DNA of 64,000 nucleotides, taken from Herbaspirillum sp. CF444 (GTDB taxonomy: Bacteria > Pseudomonadota > Gammaproteobacteria > Burkholderiales > Burkholderiaceae_D). A program made the translations under genes and the position numbers. Below the pieces are notes generated by a model. It was not told the origin of the DNA. It did not search any database and was given only the letters and a program-made list of their open reading frames with translations. The stretch covers positions 124,001 to 188,000 of the forward strand of contig NZ_AKJW01000058.1 in NCBI RefSeq assembly GCF_000282135.1, written 5' to 3'. Every line of letters starts with the position of its first letter. Positions within the stretch are counted from its first letter, which is position 1. This document shows, one piece after another, positions 1-9,025 of the stretch.

Positions 1-50
1 AAGATGGCGCTGCCACCGGATCCAGAGCAGGAGTCGTACCGGTGCGCAGA

Positions 51-62
51 ATTGTCAACAAT
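51..62. promoter_or_regulatory. Operator-like palindrome, copy 1
   Basis: The 12-mer ATTGTCAACAAT is palindromic except at its centre and matches the second copy at 240-251 in all but one base. The core TTGTnnACAA resembles operators of FCD-type GntR regulators. No such regulator lies next to it inside the window, so the binding protein is unknown. Confidence 0.45.
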
Positions 63-239
63 GGATAAATTGATCGGCAACAATTTGGTGAGTGCTTGCA
101 CCAGAATTGACGATTGCAGCCCTTGGCTGCACCACGACGCAATGTGGTGAGGAAATCTGGTTGCGGCGCAATCGACAGCAATAAGCCGCGTGGCGACAAT
201 CTTCAGCGCGTATTGACGCTGCAGAGACTGGCAATTTTT

Positions 240-251
240 ATTGTCGACAAT
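240..251. promoter_or_regulatory. Operator-like palindrome, copy 2
   Basis: ATTGTCGACAAT is a perfect 12-bp palindrome. Its centre lies 189 bp from that of the copy at 51-62, close to 18 helical turns, which would suit looping by a dimeric repressor. Function is inferred from symmetry and duplication only. Confidence 0.45.
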
Positions 252-460
252 TGTTTGCTGGTTTTTCATCAGAAATTGCTTATGCGTTTTGACGATTCTT
301 TTTTATCTTATGCAAGAACCGTACTTGCTGCGAATTTCTTGTTTTCAGTGTGCTGACGATTGCCGTCAAAGGTCTCTGCCGCTGACGACTCAAGTCTTTT
401 ACAATGATCCACTGCCCGGCACGATCACCGCATTTTTACCGTTTATTTACAGGCTCCCTT

Positions 461-1726
461 ATGTCGTCATCTTTCGCATCCCTGCATTCCCTGGTTACTT
501 CCTTTCTTGACAAAGAACACGATGCCCAGACGCGGTTTCTGCAGGAACTGGTGCGCGTGCCGTCGGACAATCCCGCCGGCGATTGCGCCGCCCATGGCGC
601 GCGTGCCAAACAATTGCTCGAAGAACTGGGCTTTGACGTTGAGGCCCATGCCGTGCCAGACGCCCTGGTCAAAGCCAACGGCATGATCTCGGCGACCAAC
701 CTGATCGTGCGCAAGCGTTTCGGCGGCGGCGGACCGACCATCGCCATGAACGCGCACGGCGACGTCGTGCCGCCGGGCCTGGGCTGGAGCAAGGATCCCT
801 ACGGCGGCGAGATCGTGCAGGACGCCGAACACGGTCCGGTCATGTACGGCCGCGGCGTGGCGGTGTCGAAGTCGGATTTCGCCACCTACACCTGGGCGCT
901 GCTGGCGCTGATCGCAGCGGAGAAACAAGGCGTCGCGCTCAACGGTGCGATCGAATTGCAATTCACCTACGACGAAGAAGCCGGCGGCGACATCGGCCCG
1001 AAGTGGATACTGGAACAAGGCCTGAGCAAACCGGATTACGCGGTCTCGGCCGGTTTCGCCTACGGCATTACCTCCGCGCACAACGGTTGCCTGCATCTGG
1101 AAGTCACGGTCAAGGGCAAACAGGCGCATGCCGCCATGCCGCACACCGGCATCGATGCGATCGAAGCCGCCACCGGCATCTTGCAAGCCTTGTATGCCTA
1201 CCGCGCAGAGTTGGCGAAGAAGAAGTCCCGGGTGACCGGCATCAATCACGCGACCCTGAACGTCGGCCTGATCAAGGGCGGCATCAACACCAACGTGGTC
1301 CCCGACCTGGCAGTGTTCCGCCTGGATCGCCGCATGATTCCGGAAGAGGCGGGCTTCGACGCCGAGGGCGATCTGCGCCGCGTGATCGATGCCGCCGCCG
1401 CACACTATCCCGGCATTGAAGTCGGCGTGCAGCGCACCCTGCTGGCGGAGCCGCTGGCCGCGTTGCCGGGCGTGGAAAAGCTGATAGGCGCGTTTCGGCG
1501 CAATGCCGAAGCCGTGCTGGGCGAGCCGGTTGCCGCGCATGGCGTGCCTTTGTACACCGATGCGCGCCATTACACCAAGCAAGGCATCCCGACGATCCTG
1601 TATGGCGCCGGACCGCGCACGCTGATGGAGGCGCGCGGCCACAACTCGGATGAAAACCTGCGTCTGGACGACCTGCTGAAGGCGACCAAGGTGGTGACGC
1701 TGGCGCTGGGTGAATTGCTGCAGTAA
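461..1726 (+). CDS. M20 family metallopeptidase (ArgE/DapE-like)
   Basis: A 421-residue cytosolic protein of the M20/M28 zinc amidohydrolase family, which hydrolyses N-acyl or peptide bonds of amino-acid derivatives. Visible family features are the first metal motif NAHGD (H99, D101), the TYDEEAGG segment carrying the catalytic acid (residues 169-176), and a late histidine in ARGHNSDE. The usual GRG-x-x-D-M-K motif reads GRGVAVSK (130-137), so the expected bridging aspartate is valine. I chose the ATG at 461 because the longer frame from 404 adds a non-conserved tail. The substrate cannot be told: succinyl-diaminopimelate, acetylornithine and dipeptides are all possible. It stands alone and converges on the adenine deaminase gene. 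Confidence 0.85.
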   Translation: MSSSFASLHSLVTSFLDKEHDAQTRFLQELVRVPSDNPAGDCAAHGARAKQLLEELGFDVEAHAVPDALVKANGMISATNLIVRKRFGGGGPTIAMNAHGDVVPPGLGWSKDPYGGEIVQDAEHGPVMYGRGVAVSKSDFATYTWALLALIAAEKQGVALNGAIELQFTYDEEAGGDIGPKWILEQGLSKPDYAVSAGFAYGITSAHNGCLHLEVTVKGKQAHAAMPHTGIDAIEAATGILQALYAYRAELAKKKSRVTGINHATLNVGLIKGGINTNVVPDLAVFRLDRRMIPEEAGFDAEGDLRRVIDAAAAHYPGIEVGVQRTLLAEPLAALPGVEKLIGAFRRNAEAVLGEPVAAHGVPLYTDARHYTKQGIPTILYGAGPRTLMEARGHNSDENLRLDDLLKATKVVTLALGELLQ

Positions 1727-1733
1727 CTCCTGA

Positions 1734-1763
1734 CTGTCGTCCTGACTTTCGTCAGGACGACAG
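1734..1763. terminator. Hairpin between convergent genes
   Basis: A perfect 13-bp stem (1734-1746 with 1751-1763) closed by a TTTC tetraloop sits between the ends of the M20 peptidase and adenine deaminase genes. It has no T-tract on either strand, so it may terminate poorly or act mainly as a 3' stabilising hairpin. Confidence 0.6.
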
Positions 1764-1775
1764 TGGTACTGGGAT

Positions 1776-2861
<1,086 letters not shown>

Positions 2862-3050
2862 CTAAGCGATGGCGTATTTTCTCAGAAAACCCGGGGCCGG
2901 CTGAAAAATTGAAAACTAAACCGGCCGCCTGCTGACTAAGCCTGCAGGCGATGCCGAAATAAAGACGTAAAGATTTTGTGAAATCCATCGTATCGCCGGA
3001 TTTGCATGCTTTAATGCTGTGCCGTCAATGGGACCAAGTGCGGGATCAGA

Positions 3051-3596
3051 ATGAAAAAGATAATTGCAACGACGATGACATGCAGCATGCTGGCGGGAGC
3101 GGGAATGACGCTCTCGGGCTGCTCGTTGATGTTCTGGAAGAAAAAGGAAGATCCGACGCTGGTGCCTTTCTCGACGATTTCGAGCGGCGCCTACCAGAGC
3201 TTCGTCAAGAATTGGGACGATAAGGATCAGCCGGTGCTGTGCGCCCTGATCCGCTCCTCGGGCGAATGGAACTACTGGTTCCAGCCGGCCGCGACGATGC
3301 GCCATAAAAACGCGCTGGCGCCGTCGTCCGAGTATTTCGAAACTCGCCAGTTGATGCTGGCCACGCGCGTCGTCCAGGCGCCCGACAGCAGCGAGCGCGG
3401 CCAGATTTTCACCGCCGACAAGGTGACAATGAGGGGCGGCGTGCTGAAGCTGGAATACCGCTTCGTCCAGCCGGCCTCCGGCGCGACCTATCAGATCAAG
3501 GATTTCCTGCTGGTGGAGATTCCCAAGGATCGTTACACCACCGGACCGGTGCAGTTCGTCGAGAATGGCCGCACGGTGTGCGAGATTTCGCGCTGA
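3051..3596 (+). CDS. Hypothetical outer-membrane-type lipoprotein
   Basis: A 181-residue protein with a short basic N-terminus, a hydrophobic segment and a lipobox LSGC at about residues 21-24, so it should be exported and lipidated at the cysteine. The mature part is soluble-looking, with no repeats or further membrane segments. I do not recognise a functional family; position-specific type VI secretion lipoproteins and similar are possible but nothing in the neighbourhood supports that. A strong bidirectional terminator follows it. Confidence 0.75.
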   Translation: MKKIIATTMTCSMLAGAGMTLSGCSLMFWKKKEDPTLVPFSTISSGAYQSFVKNWDDKDQPVLCALIRSSGEWNYWFQPAATMRHKNALAPSSEYFETRQLMLATRVVQAPDSSERGQIFTADKVTMRGGVLKLEYRFVQPASGATYQIKDFLLVEIPKDRYTTGPVQFVENGRTVCEISR

Positions 3597-3623
3597 TCAT
3601 TGATTGATTCCGGGGTCGTCAAC

Positions 3624-3658
3624 AAAAAAGCCTGAGTGACAAACACTCAGGCTTTTTT
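3624..3658. terminator. Bidirectional intrinsic terminator
   Basis: Inverted repeat AAAAAAGCCTGAGTG / CACTCAGGCTTTTTT with a 5-nt loop. It gives a T-tract on both strands and so serves both the lipoprotein gene and the convergent ABC transporter operon. Confidence 0.92.
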
Positions 3659-3692
3659 GTTTTCAACGACCGCATTGACGTGTAACGAGTAC

Positions 3693-4421
3693 TCACTGCG
3701 TCATGCCGAGAAATTGCTGCAACTCCGGCGTTTTCGGATTGGCGAACAATTCTTCCGGCGGGCCGATTTCGTGGACCTTCCCCTGGTGCATGAAGACCAC
3801 GCGGTCGCACACTTCGCGGGCGAAACGCATTTCGTGCGTGACCATCAGCAGGGTCATGCCGTCGTCGGCCAGGCTGCGCACTACCGCCAGCACTTCATTG
3901 ACCAGCTCCGGATCGAGCGCCGAGGTGATTTCGTCGCACAGCAAGGCTTGCGGCTGCATGCTCAGCGCGCGCGCAATCGCCACGCGCTGTTGCTGGCCAC
4001 CCGACAACTGCTCGGGGAAGGCGTCGAATTTCATGCCCAGGCCGACGCGTTCCAGATTCTTCCGGGCCAGCTCGCGCGCTTCCGCTTCCGGCATGCCCTT
4101 GACGATCATCGGCGAGATCATCACGTTGCGGCCCACGCTCAGGTGCGGGAACAGGTTGAACTGCTGGAAGATCATGCCGACCTTCAGGCGCAGCGTCTTG
4201 AGCTCCAGTTCGCTTTGCCCGAGATAGGCGCCGGCGACGCTGATGGAGCCTTCGTCGATGGTTTCCAGACCGTTGATACAGCGCAGCAGGGTGCTCTTGC
4301 CGGAACCGCTCTTGCCGATGATGGCGATCACTTCCCCGGCATCGACCGACAGGCGAATGCCCTTGAGCACTTCGTTGTCGCCGTAGCGTTTTTTGACATC
4401 CTCAATGGCGATGAGCGGCAT
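3693..4421 (-). CDS. Polar amino-acid ABC transporter, ATP-binding protein
   Basis: A 242-residue ATPase of the GlnQ/HisP type that powers uptake of a polar amino acid. It has Walker A GKSGSGKST (about 36-44), the Q-loop IFQQFNLFPHL, the signature LSGGQQQR, Walker B with ALLCDEITSALDP and the H-loop VTHEM. I set the start at 4421 because a strong GGAAAGGAAA site precedes it; a longer frame would add 26 unrelated residues. It is the last gene of a five-gene minus-strand operon and overlaps the upstream permease gene by 20 nt. Confidence 0.93.
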   Translation of the reverse strand: MPLIAIEDVKKRYGDNEVLKGIRLSVDAGEVIAIIGKSGSGKSTLLRCINGLETIDEGSISVAGAYLGQSELELKTLRLKVGMIFQQFNLFPHLSVGRNVMISPMIVKGMPEAEARELARKNLERVGLGMKFDAFPEQLSGGQQQRVAIARALSMQPQALLCDEITSALDPELVNEVLAVVRSLADDGMTLLMVTHEMRFAREVCDRVVFMHQGKVHEIGPPEELFANPKTPELQQFLGMTQ

Positions 4422-5058
4422 TGAATTTCCTTTCCAAAAATTGGCTGTACTTCGACAGCGGCCAGCACAGGGCAAAGTAAAAAAGTCCGACGACGGCAAA
4501 CACGGTGAACGGCATGAACGTGGCGTTGGTGATCACGGTGCCGGCCTTCGACAGTTCGACGAAGCCGATGATCGAGGTCACCGCCGTGCCCTTGATGATC
4601 TGCACGCCGAAGCCGACGGTGGGCGGAATCGCGATGCGCAGCGCCTGCGGCAGGATGATGTGGCGCATCTGCTGCATGTGGCCCATGGCCAGCACCGAAG
4701 AAGCTTCCCACTGGCCGCGCGGAATCGCTTCCACGCAGCCGCGCCAGATTTCCGCGAGGAAGGACGCGCTCCACAAGGTCAGCGCCAGGCCGGCGGCGAG
4801 CCAGGCCGGCACTTCCATGCCGAACAGGGCCAGCCCGAAAAAGATCAGGAACAGCTGCATCAGCAGCGGCGTGCCCTGGAATATCTCGATGTAGAGCTGG
4901 GCCGCGCGGCGCAGGAAGGGACGCTTGGAGATGCGCATGAACAGGACGATCATGCCCACCGCGCTGCCCAGCAGGAAGGTCGCCAGCGATAGCAGCACGG
5001 TCCAGCGCCCTGCCAGCAGCAGGTTGCGGACGATGTCCCACAAGGAAAAGGAAATCAT
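4402..5058 (-). CDS. Polar amino-acid ABC transporter, permease (second)
   Basis: A 218-residue inner-membrane permease of the HisM/GlnP family, with about five transmembrane helices. The family motif GTPLLMQLF and the EAA-type loop (EAIPRGQWEASSVLAMG) that docks the ATPase are both present. It overlaps the first permease by 4 nt (ATGA), indicating coupled translation, and forms a heterodimer with it in the usual scheme. Confidence 0.92.
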   Translation of the reverse strand: MISFSLWDIVRNLLLAGRWTVLLSLATFLLGSAVGMIVLFMRISKRPFLRRAAQLYIEIFQGTPLLMQLFLIFFGLALFGMEVPAWLAAGLALTLWSASFLAEIWRGCVEAIPRGQWEASSVLAMGHMQQMRHIILPQALRIAIPPTVGFGVQIIKGTAVTSIIGFVELSKAGTVITNATFMPFTVFAVVGLFYFALCWPLSKYSQFLERKFNAAHRH

Positions 5059-5726
5059 GAAGCCCTCCGCGCAAAGATGAACTTGTCGCCGATCAGGCGC
5101 AGGAACTGGCGCAGCAGGATCGCCATCAGCAGATACACCGCCGTCGCCACGAGGTAGGCTTCAAAGGCGCGGAAGTTGCGGCCCTGGATGAAGTTGGCGG
5201 CGAAGGACAACTCTTCCACGGCGATTTGCGAGCACACCGCCGAGCCCAGCATCACGATCACGATCTGGCTCGACAGCGCCGGCCAGATTTTTTGCAGCGC
5301 CGGGCGCAGGATGATGTGGCGAAACGCCTGGATGCGCGACATCGACAGGCTCAGCGCGGCTTCCATCTGCCCGCGTGAAATGGCATTGACGCCGGCGCGG
5401 ATGATTTCGGTGCTGTAGGCGCCGAGGTTGATCACCATGGTCAGAATCGCGGCCTGCATCTCGCTGATCTGTATTCCCAGGCTGGGCAAGCCGAAAAAGA
5501 TGAAAAACAGCTGCACCAGAAAGGGCGTGTTGCGTATGAGCTCGACGTAGGCGCTCACGATGGGCTTGAGCCATCGCGGTCCCTGCGTGCGCGCCCACGC
5601 TCCGAAGATGCCGACGGCAATGCCGATGACGCCGCCGACGGCGATCAGCTCGATCGTCGTCAGCACGCCCTTGACCAGCACGTCGGTATAGTCGAAGGTC
5701 GACAGGAAATCAAAGTGATAGGCCAT
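5055..5726 (-). CDS. Polar amino-acid ABC transporter, permease (first)
   Basis: A 223-residue permease of the same family as its neighbour, with the motif NTPFLVQLFFIFFGLP and the ATPase-docking loop NAISRGQMEAALSLSMS. About five transmembrane segments are apparent. It lies 156 nt downstream of the binding-protein gene; that gap holds no clear terminator. Confidence 0.92.
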   Translation of the reverse strand: MAYHFDFLSTFDYTDVLVKGVLTTIELIAVGGVIGIAVGIFGAWARTQGPRWLKPIVSAYVELIRNTPFLVQLFFIFFGLPSLGIQISEMQAAILTMVINLGAYSTEIIRAGVNAISRGQMEAALSLSMSRIQAFRHIILRPALQKIWPALSSQIVIVMLGSAVCSQIAVEELSFAANFIQGRNFRAFEAYLVATAVYLLMAILLRQFLRLIGDKFIFARRAS

Positions 5727-5882
5727 GTGGTTTCATTTTCTGAAAATGGTGGTCAGCGTTGAATCACTTGGAATAAAAGGCCACCGGGTCCCGACGTTCG
5801 CCGGATGCTTCTTGCTCAGCAAGTTTTAAGCCATCCCCGCTCGTTCCGGTGCATGCCGGGATCCGGTGTCATTACAAAGCAA

Positions 5883-6668
5883 TTACAGGTTCGCAGGCAG
5901 CGGCAGCCCCAGCCATTTGACTGTCAGTGCGCTCAGTTCGCCGTCTTTCTTGATTTCAGCGAGGATGGCGTTGATCTTGTCCTGCAGCTTCTTCTCGTCC
6001 TTGTTCAGGCCGATGAAGCACGGCGAATCCTTGATCAGGAATTTGGTTTCAGGCTTCTTCGGCGGGTTCTTGGCGATGATGGCGGCGGCGACCACGTTGC
6101 CGGTCGCGACCAGTTGCACCTGGTTCGACAGGAAGGAGCTGATGGTGCCGTTGTTGTCTTCGTAGCGCTTGACGGTGGCGCCGGCCGGAACGATCTTCGA
6201 CAGTTCCAGGTCTTCCACCGAACCGCGGGTCACGCCGATGGTCTTGCCCGCCAGATCGGCGGGGCCGCTGACTTTTTGATCGGCCGGACCGAACACGCCG
6301 TTGAAGAACGGTGCGTAAGCGGCAGTGAAGTCGATCACTTTTTCGCGTTCTGCATTCTTGCCCATGCTGGAGATGACCAGGTCGACCTTCTTGGTTTGCA
6401 GGTAAGGCACGCGGTTGGCGCTGGTGACGGGAATCAGGTCAACCTTGACGCCCAGTTTCTTGGCGATCAGGGTGGCGACGTCGATGTCCAGGCCTTGCGG
6501 CTTGAGGTCGGAAGTGACCGAGCCGAACGGCGGGAAATCCTGCGGCACGGCGACGCGCAGCACGCCGGCCTTCTGGATGTCGTCCAGCGCATCGGCGCGC
6601 GCGGCGGAAGCGGAAATCAGCAGTGCGCCGGCCATCAGGCCAAGCAGAAGTTTCGAGAGTTTCATCAT
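5883..6668 (-). CDS. Polar amino-acid ABC transporter, periplasmic binding protein
   Basis: A 261-residue SBP family 3 protein with a cleavable signal peptide (about residues 1-25, ending ASAARA) and the usual lobe sequence GVLRVAVPQDFPPFG. It should capture the substrate in the periplasm and deliver it to the two permeases. The protein starts with two methionines; the second ATG is better spaced from GGAGA. The first ATG overlaps the stop of the regulator gene (ATGA). The bound amino acid cannot be inferred. Confidence 0.92.
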   Translation of the reverse strand: MMKLSKLLLGLMAGALLISASAARADALDDIQKAGVLRVAVPQDFPPFGSVTSDLKPQGLDIDVATLIAKKLGVKVDLIPVTSANRVPYLQTKKVDLVISSMGKNAEREKVIDFTAAYAPFFNGVFGPADQKVSGPADLAGKTIGVTRGSVEDLELSKIVPAGATVKRYEDNNGTISSFLSNQVQLVATGNVVAAAIIAKNPPKKPETKFLIKDSPCFIGLNKDEKKLQDKINAILAEIKKDGELSALTVKWLGLPLPANL

Positions 6669-7456
6669 GATTCTCCAGGTTGAGATGAAGTGAAGGAAAT
6701 GGCCTTGGTTTTTTTACCGGATCGCGCAGCGGTTTTTTTCAGCTTCGCGGGTGTTGCAAAAGAGTTGCCGACGGCGGACACGGGCGCCAGCGCCTGGCGC
6801 AGCTGCCCCAGCGGATCGCTGATGCCGACCTTGTTGAGGCCGGCTTCGACGTGTTGCAGGTGCTCGTGCATGAGTTGCTCGGCGGCGGCCAGATCGCCGC
6901 GTTCCAGGGCGGCGACGATATGCACATGCTCGGCGCAGGAGTCTTCGGCTTGTTCCGACGACTGGTGCAGCATGGCCGTCAGCGTGGTGCGCGCGGTCAG
7001 GTCGCGCAGGGTGTCGGACAGCAGCGTGTTGCCGAGGCATTCGCACAGCGCGACGTGGAAGTCGCCCAGCAGGTAGCTGCGCGCGCCGACGTCGTCGCCC
7101 TCGATGGCGGCCTGTTCGCGCCGGATATGGTCGCGCAGTTGTTCGATGGCGGTCTTGGTGATCGGACGCGCGTGACGCAGCAGGCCGAGTTCGATCACGC
7201 GGCGCGCTTCGAAGGCTTCGCGCGCGTCGCTCGGCGTCGGTTCGATCACGAACCAGCCGCGCCGGGCGCTGACCGTGACGATGCCGCGCGTGACCAGGCG
7301 CGTCAGCGCTTCGCGTACCAGCGTGCGGCTGACGCCGAACAATTCGGACAATTGCTGTTCGCCCAGGCGCGTGCCGGGGGCAAGCTGCTTGGCGAGGATC
7401 GCTTCCATGATGCGGCTGGCGATCTGAATCGAGGATTTGATGGCGTCTGTGCTCAT
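6665..7456 (-). CDS. GntR family regulator (FCD type) heading the ABC operon
   Basis: A 263-residue regulator with an N-terminal winged helix-turn-helix (about 10-75, containing LSELFGVSRTLVREALTRL) and a helical FCD effector domain (about 85-210), followed by a basic Lys/Ser-rich tail. FCD domains bind small carboxylates or amino acids, often with a metal. Being the first gene of the operon and overlapping the binding-protein start codon, it probably autoregulates the transporter. Two matching near-palindromes upstream (7495-7506, 7653-7664) are the candidate operators. Confidence 0.9.
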   Translation of the reverse strand: MSTDAIKSSIQIASRIMEAILAKQLAPGTRLGEQQLSELFGVSRTLVREALTRLVTRGIVTVSARRGWFVIEPTPSDAREAFEARRVIELGLLRHARPITKTAIEQLRDHIRREQAAIEGDDVGARSYLLGDFHVALCECLGNTLLSDTLRDLTARTTLTAMLHQSSEQAEDSCAEHVHIVAALERGDLAAAEQLMHEHLQHVEAGLNKVGISDPLGQLRQALAPVSAVGNSFATPAKLKKTAARSGKKTKAISFTSSQPGES

Positions 7457-7494
7457 GTCCCCACTACAGCAATATGCATGCCATGTATTTCAAT

Positions 7495-7506
7495 CTGATA
7501 TACAAG
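7495..7506. promoter_or_regulatory. Candidate GntR operator, proximal
   Basis: CTGATATACAAG is a near-palindrome close to the ideal CTTGTATACAAG. Its reverse complement differs from the distal site at 7653-7664 by one base. It lies about 40 nt upstream of the regulator start codon, a sensible place for repression. Confidence 0.5.
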
Positions 7507-7652
7507 ATTGACGTACAGAAAGAACGTGCCGGAGGTAGGCGGGAGGAGGCGTTCGAATCGCGCAGTCAGGCGGGTTTTCCGTGCAATGCCTTGCCGGTTG
7601 GGCAATGGCGGCGATTCACTTTGGGACGCTGGAGATCACCCGAATGGTGCAT

Positions 7653-7664
7653 CTTGTATACCAG
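7653..7664. promoter_or_regulatory. Candidate GntR operator, distal
   Basis: CTTGTATACCAG has one mismatch from a perfect 12-bp palindrome. It is an inverted near-copy of the proximal site and its centre is 158 bp away, close to 15 helical turns. Confidence 0.5.
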
Positions 7665-7756
7665 TTCCCGATATCGGCGCATTTCCTGATGACAAAAGCT
7701 GGCGGCTCGCTGTCGGCGACGGCAGCGGGCGGTGAGCAGCTCTATATAGTGGAGAA

Positions 7757-8743
7757 CTAGTTTTTGGAGGTTTCCAGCGAGGCATTGCTGTCGGCCGGCG
7801 CCGGCAGTGATTTGGCGGCGGGCTTGCGCGCCGTGCGTCCGCTCAGGGCGCCGCCTTCGTACGGCACGCGGCCGGACGGCACCACGGCGGAGGCCAGTTG
7901 CACGTGGCCTTCCTGGTCGTCGAAGAACATGTGCGCGCCAAACGCGTGCAACACGTCGGCCTTGGGCAGGCCGCCGAGGAAGAAGGCTTCGTCGACCGTC
8001 ACGTTCCAGGTGCGCAACGTGTGGATCACGCGTTTGTGCGCCGGGCTGTTGCGGGCGGTGACGATGGCGATGCGCACCGGGCAGGTGGCCGGCGTGAATT
8101 GCTTCTGGATTTCCGACAGGGCGAACAGCAGCTTGGCCAGCGGACCTTCCTTCATGGCCTTGTTGCGATGGCGCTGCTCGTGGCGCACGAAGGCTTCCAG
8201 GCCTTTTTCGGCATAGATGCGTTCGGACTCCGGCGAGAACAGCACGGCGTCGCCGTCGAAGGCGATGCGGATCTGGTTTTCCGGCGCGATGTAATTGCTC
8301 GGCGCGGTATACAACTGCGCTGCGGCGACGCCGCCGTCGATGGCGTCCTGCACGTCGTCCTTGTCGCGCGACAGGAACAGGTCGATCTTGAAGGCTTCCA
8401 GATAGTGCACGATAGGCTCGCCGCCGGTGAAGGCTGCACGGCTGATGTCGAGCTTGTGCGCCTCGATGGCGTTGAAGGCGCGCAGGCCGGTGTCGGGCGT
8501 GTTGCGCGAGATGACCACCACTTCCACCAGGCGGCGGCCGGGGATCAGGTGGTTCAGCTTGAGCAGCGCCTTGACCAGCGGGAAGGCGGTGCCGGGCAGC
8601 AGCGGATCGTTCTCGTGCTCGCGCTGATAGGCGGTATAGGCTTCCACGCCTTCGTTGTCGAAGATGGCGTTTTCGTGTTCCAGATCGAACAGTGCGCGCG
8701 ATGAAATGCCGATGACCAGCATGCCGGAGAGATCGTAAGCCAT
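7757..8743 (-). CDS. Cytosolic 5'-nucleotidase (NT5C1-like)
   Basis: A roughly 328-residue protein of the 5-nucleotidase family related to eukaryotic cytosolic IA/IB enzymes, which dephosphorylate nucleoside monophosphates. Recognisable are the opening LVIGISSRALFDLE, the segment RIAFDGDAVLFSPESE with the HAD-like DxD residues, IAIVTARNSPAHKRVI and the late MFFDDQEGHV. The start is uncertain: the ATG at 8743 fits the domain edge, whereas an in-frame ATG at 8803 has a better AGGG site but adds 20 residues with poor codon bias. It has no signal peptide and is divergent from the threonate-operon regulator. Confidence 0.85.
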   Translation of the reverse strand: MAYDLSGMLVIGISSRALFDLEHENAIFDNEGVEAYTAYQREHENDPLLPGTAFPLVKALLKLNHLIPGRRLVEVVVISRNTPDTGLRAFNAIEAHKLDISRAAFTGGEPIVHYLEAFKIDLFLSRDKDDVQDAIDGGVAAAQLYTAPSNYIAPENQIRIAFDGDAVLFSPESERIYAEKGLEAFVRHEQRHRNKAMKEGPLAKLLFALSEIQKQFTPATCPVRIAIVTARNSPAHKRVIHTLRTWNVTVDEAFFLGGLPKADVLHAFGAHMFFDDQEGHVQLASAVVPSGRVPYEGGALSGRTARKPAAKSLPAPADSNASLETSKN

Positions 8744-8949
8744 GTCTATATAACCAGTGTCGGACTGCAGAATGTGATCCGTGCAGTGTGCCACAGATGC
8801 CATTTTCACCCTAGTTTTGTAGTGCTTTCCATCCATGCAGGACGGGCATGAGGGGCGTTCGCGTTCTCTCTGTCGCGCATTTGCGCCGTATCTCCATCAA
8901 AAAGCGTCATATTGCTTTCATTTTTGACAAATATTGCTGAAAAGTATTT

Positions 8950-8976
8950 TGTAGCGACGGATTGCATCGCGCTACA
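8950..8976. promoter_or_regulatory. Inverted repeat upstream of threonate-operon regulator
   Basis: TGTAGCG and CGCTACA form a perfect 7-bp inverted repeat with a 13-nt spacer, about 50 nt before the GntR start at 9026 and within the divergent region to the 5'-nucleotidase. It is a candidate operator or overlaps the promoter; a nearby TTGTATGATGACC could be a half-site. Confidence 0.4.
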
Positions 8977-9025
8977 TAAATTTGTATGATGACCGGATAA
9001 CTTCATCAAAAACGACGAGACATTC

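Larger units (their letters stand above)
1..460. other. Intergenic/leader region, no supported gene
   Basis: No reading frame here has coding character. The frames that exist are short, overlap one another and lack a ribosome-binding site. The stretch is more AT-rich than its surroundings, contains two matching 12-bp palindromes (51-62 and 240-251), and precedes the M20 peptidase gene. It probably holds promoter and operator sequence for that gene and possibly for a gene lying to the left of the window. Confidence 0.6.
7457..7756. other. Intergenic region upstream of the GntR-ABC operon
   Basis: No coding frame is credible here. The stretch holds the two operator-like sites described separately, presumably the operon promoter, and the 3' flank of the 5'-nucleotidase gene. 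I see no intrinsic terminator for the latter, so read-through into the ABC operon is possible. Confidence 0.6.

Noticed and set aside
467-1642. Long minus-strand frame opposite the M20 peptidase
   Set aside because: It is a shadow frame of GC-rich coding sequence: composition is Arg/Gln/His-rich, and the plus strand carries clear enzyme motifs.
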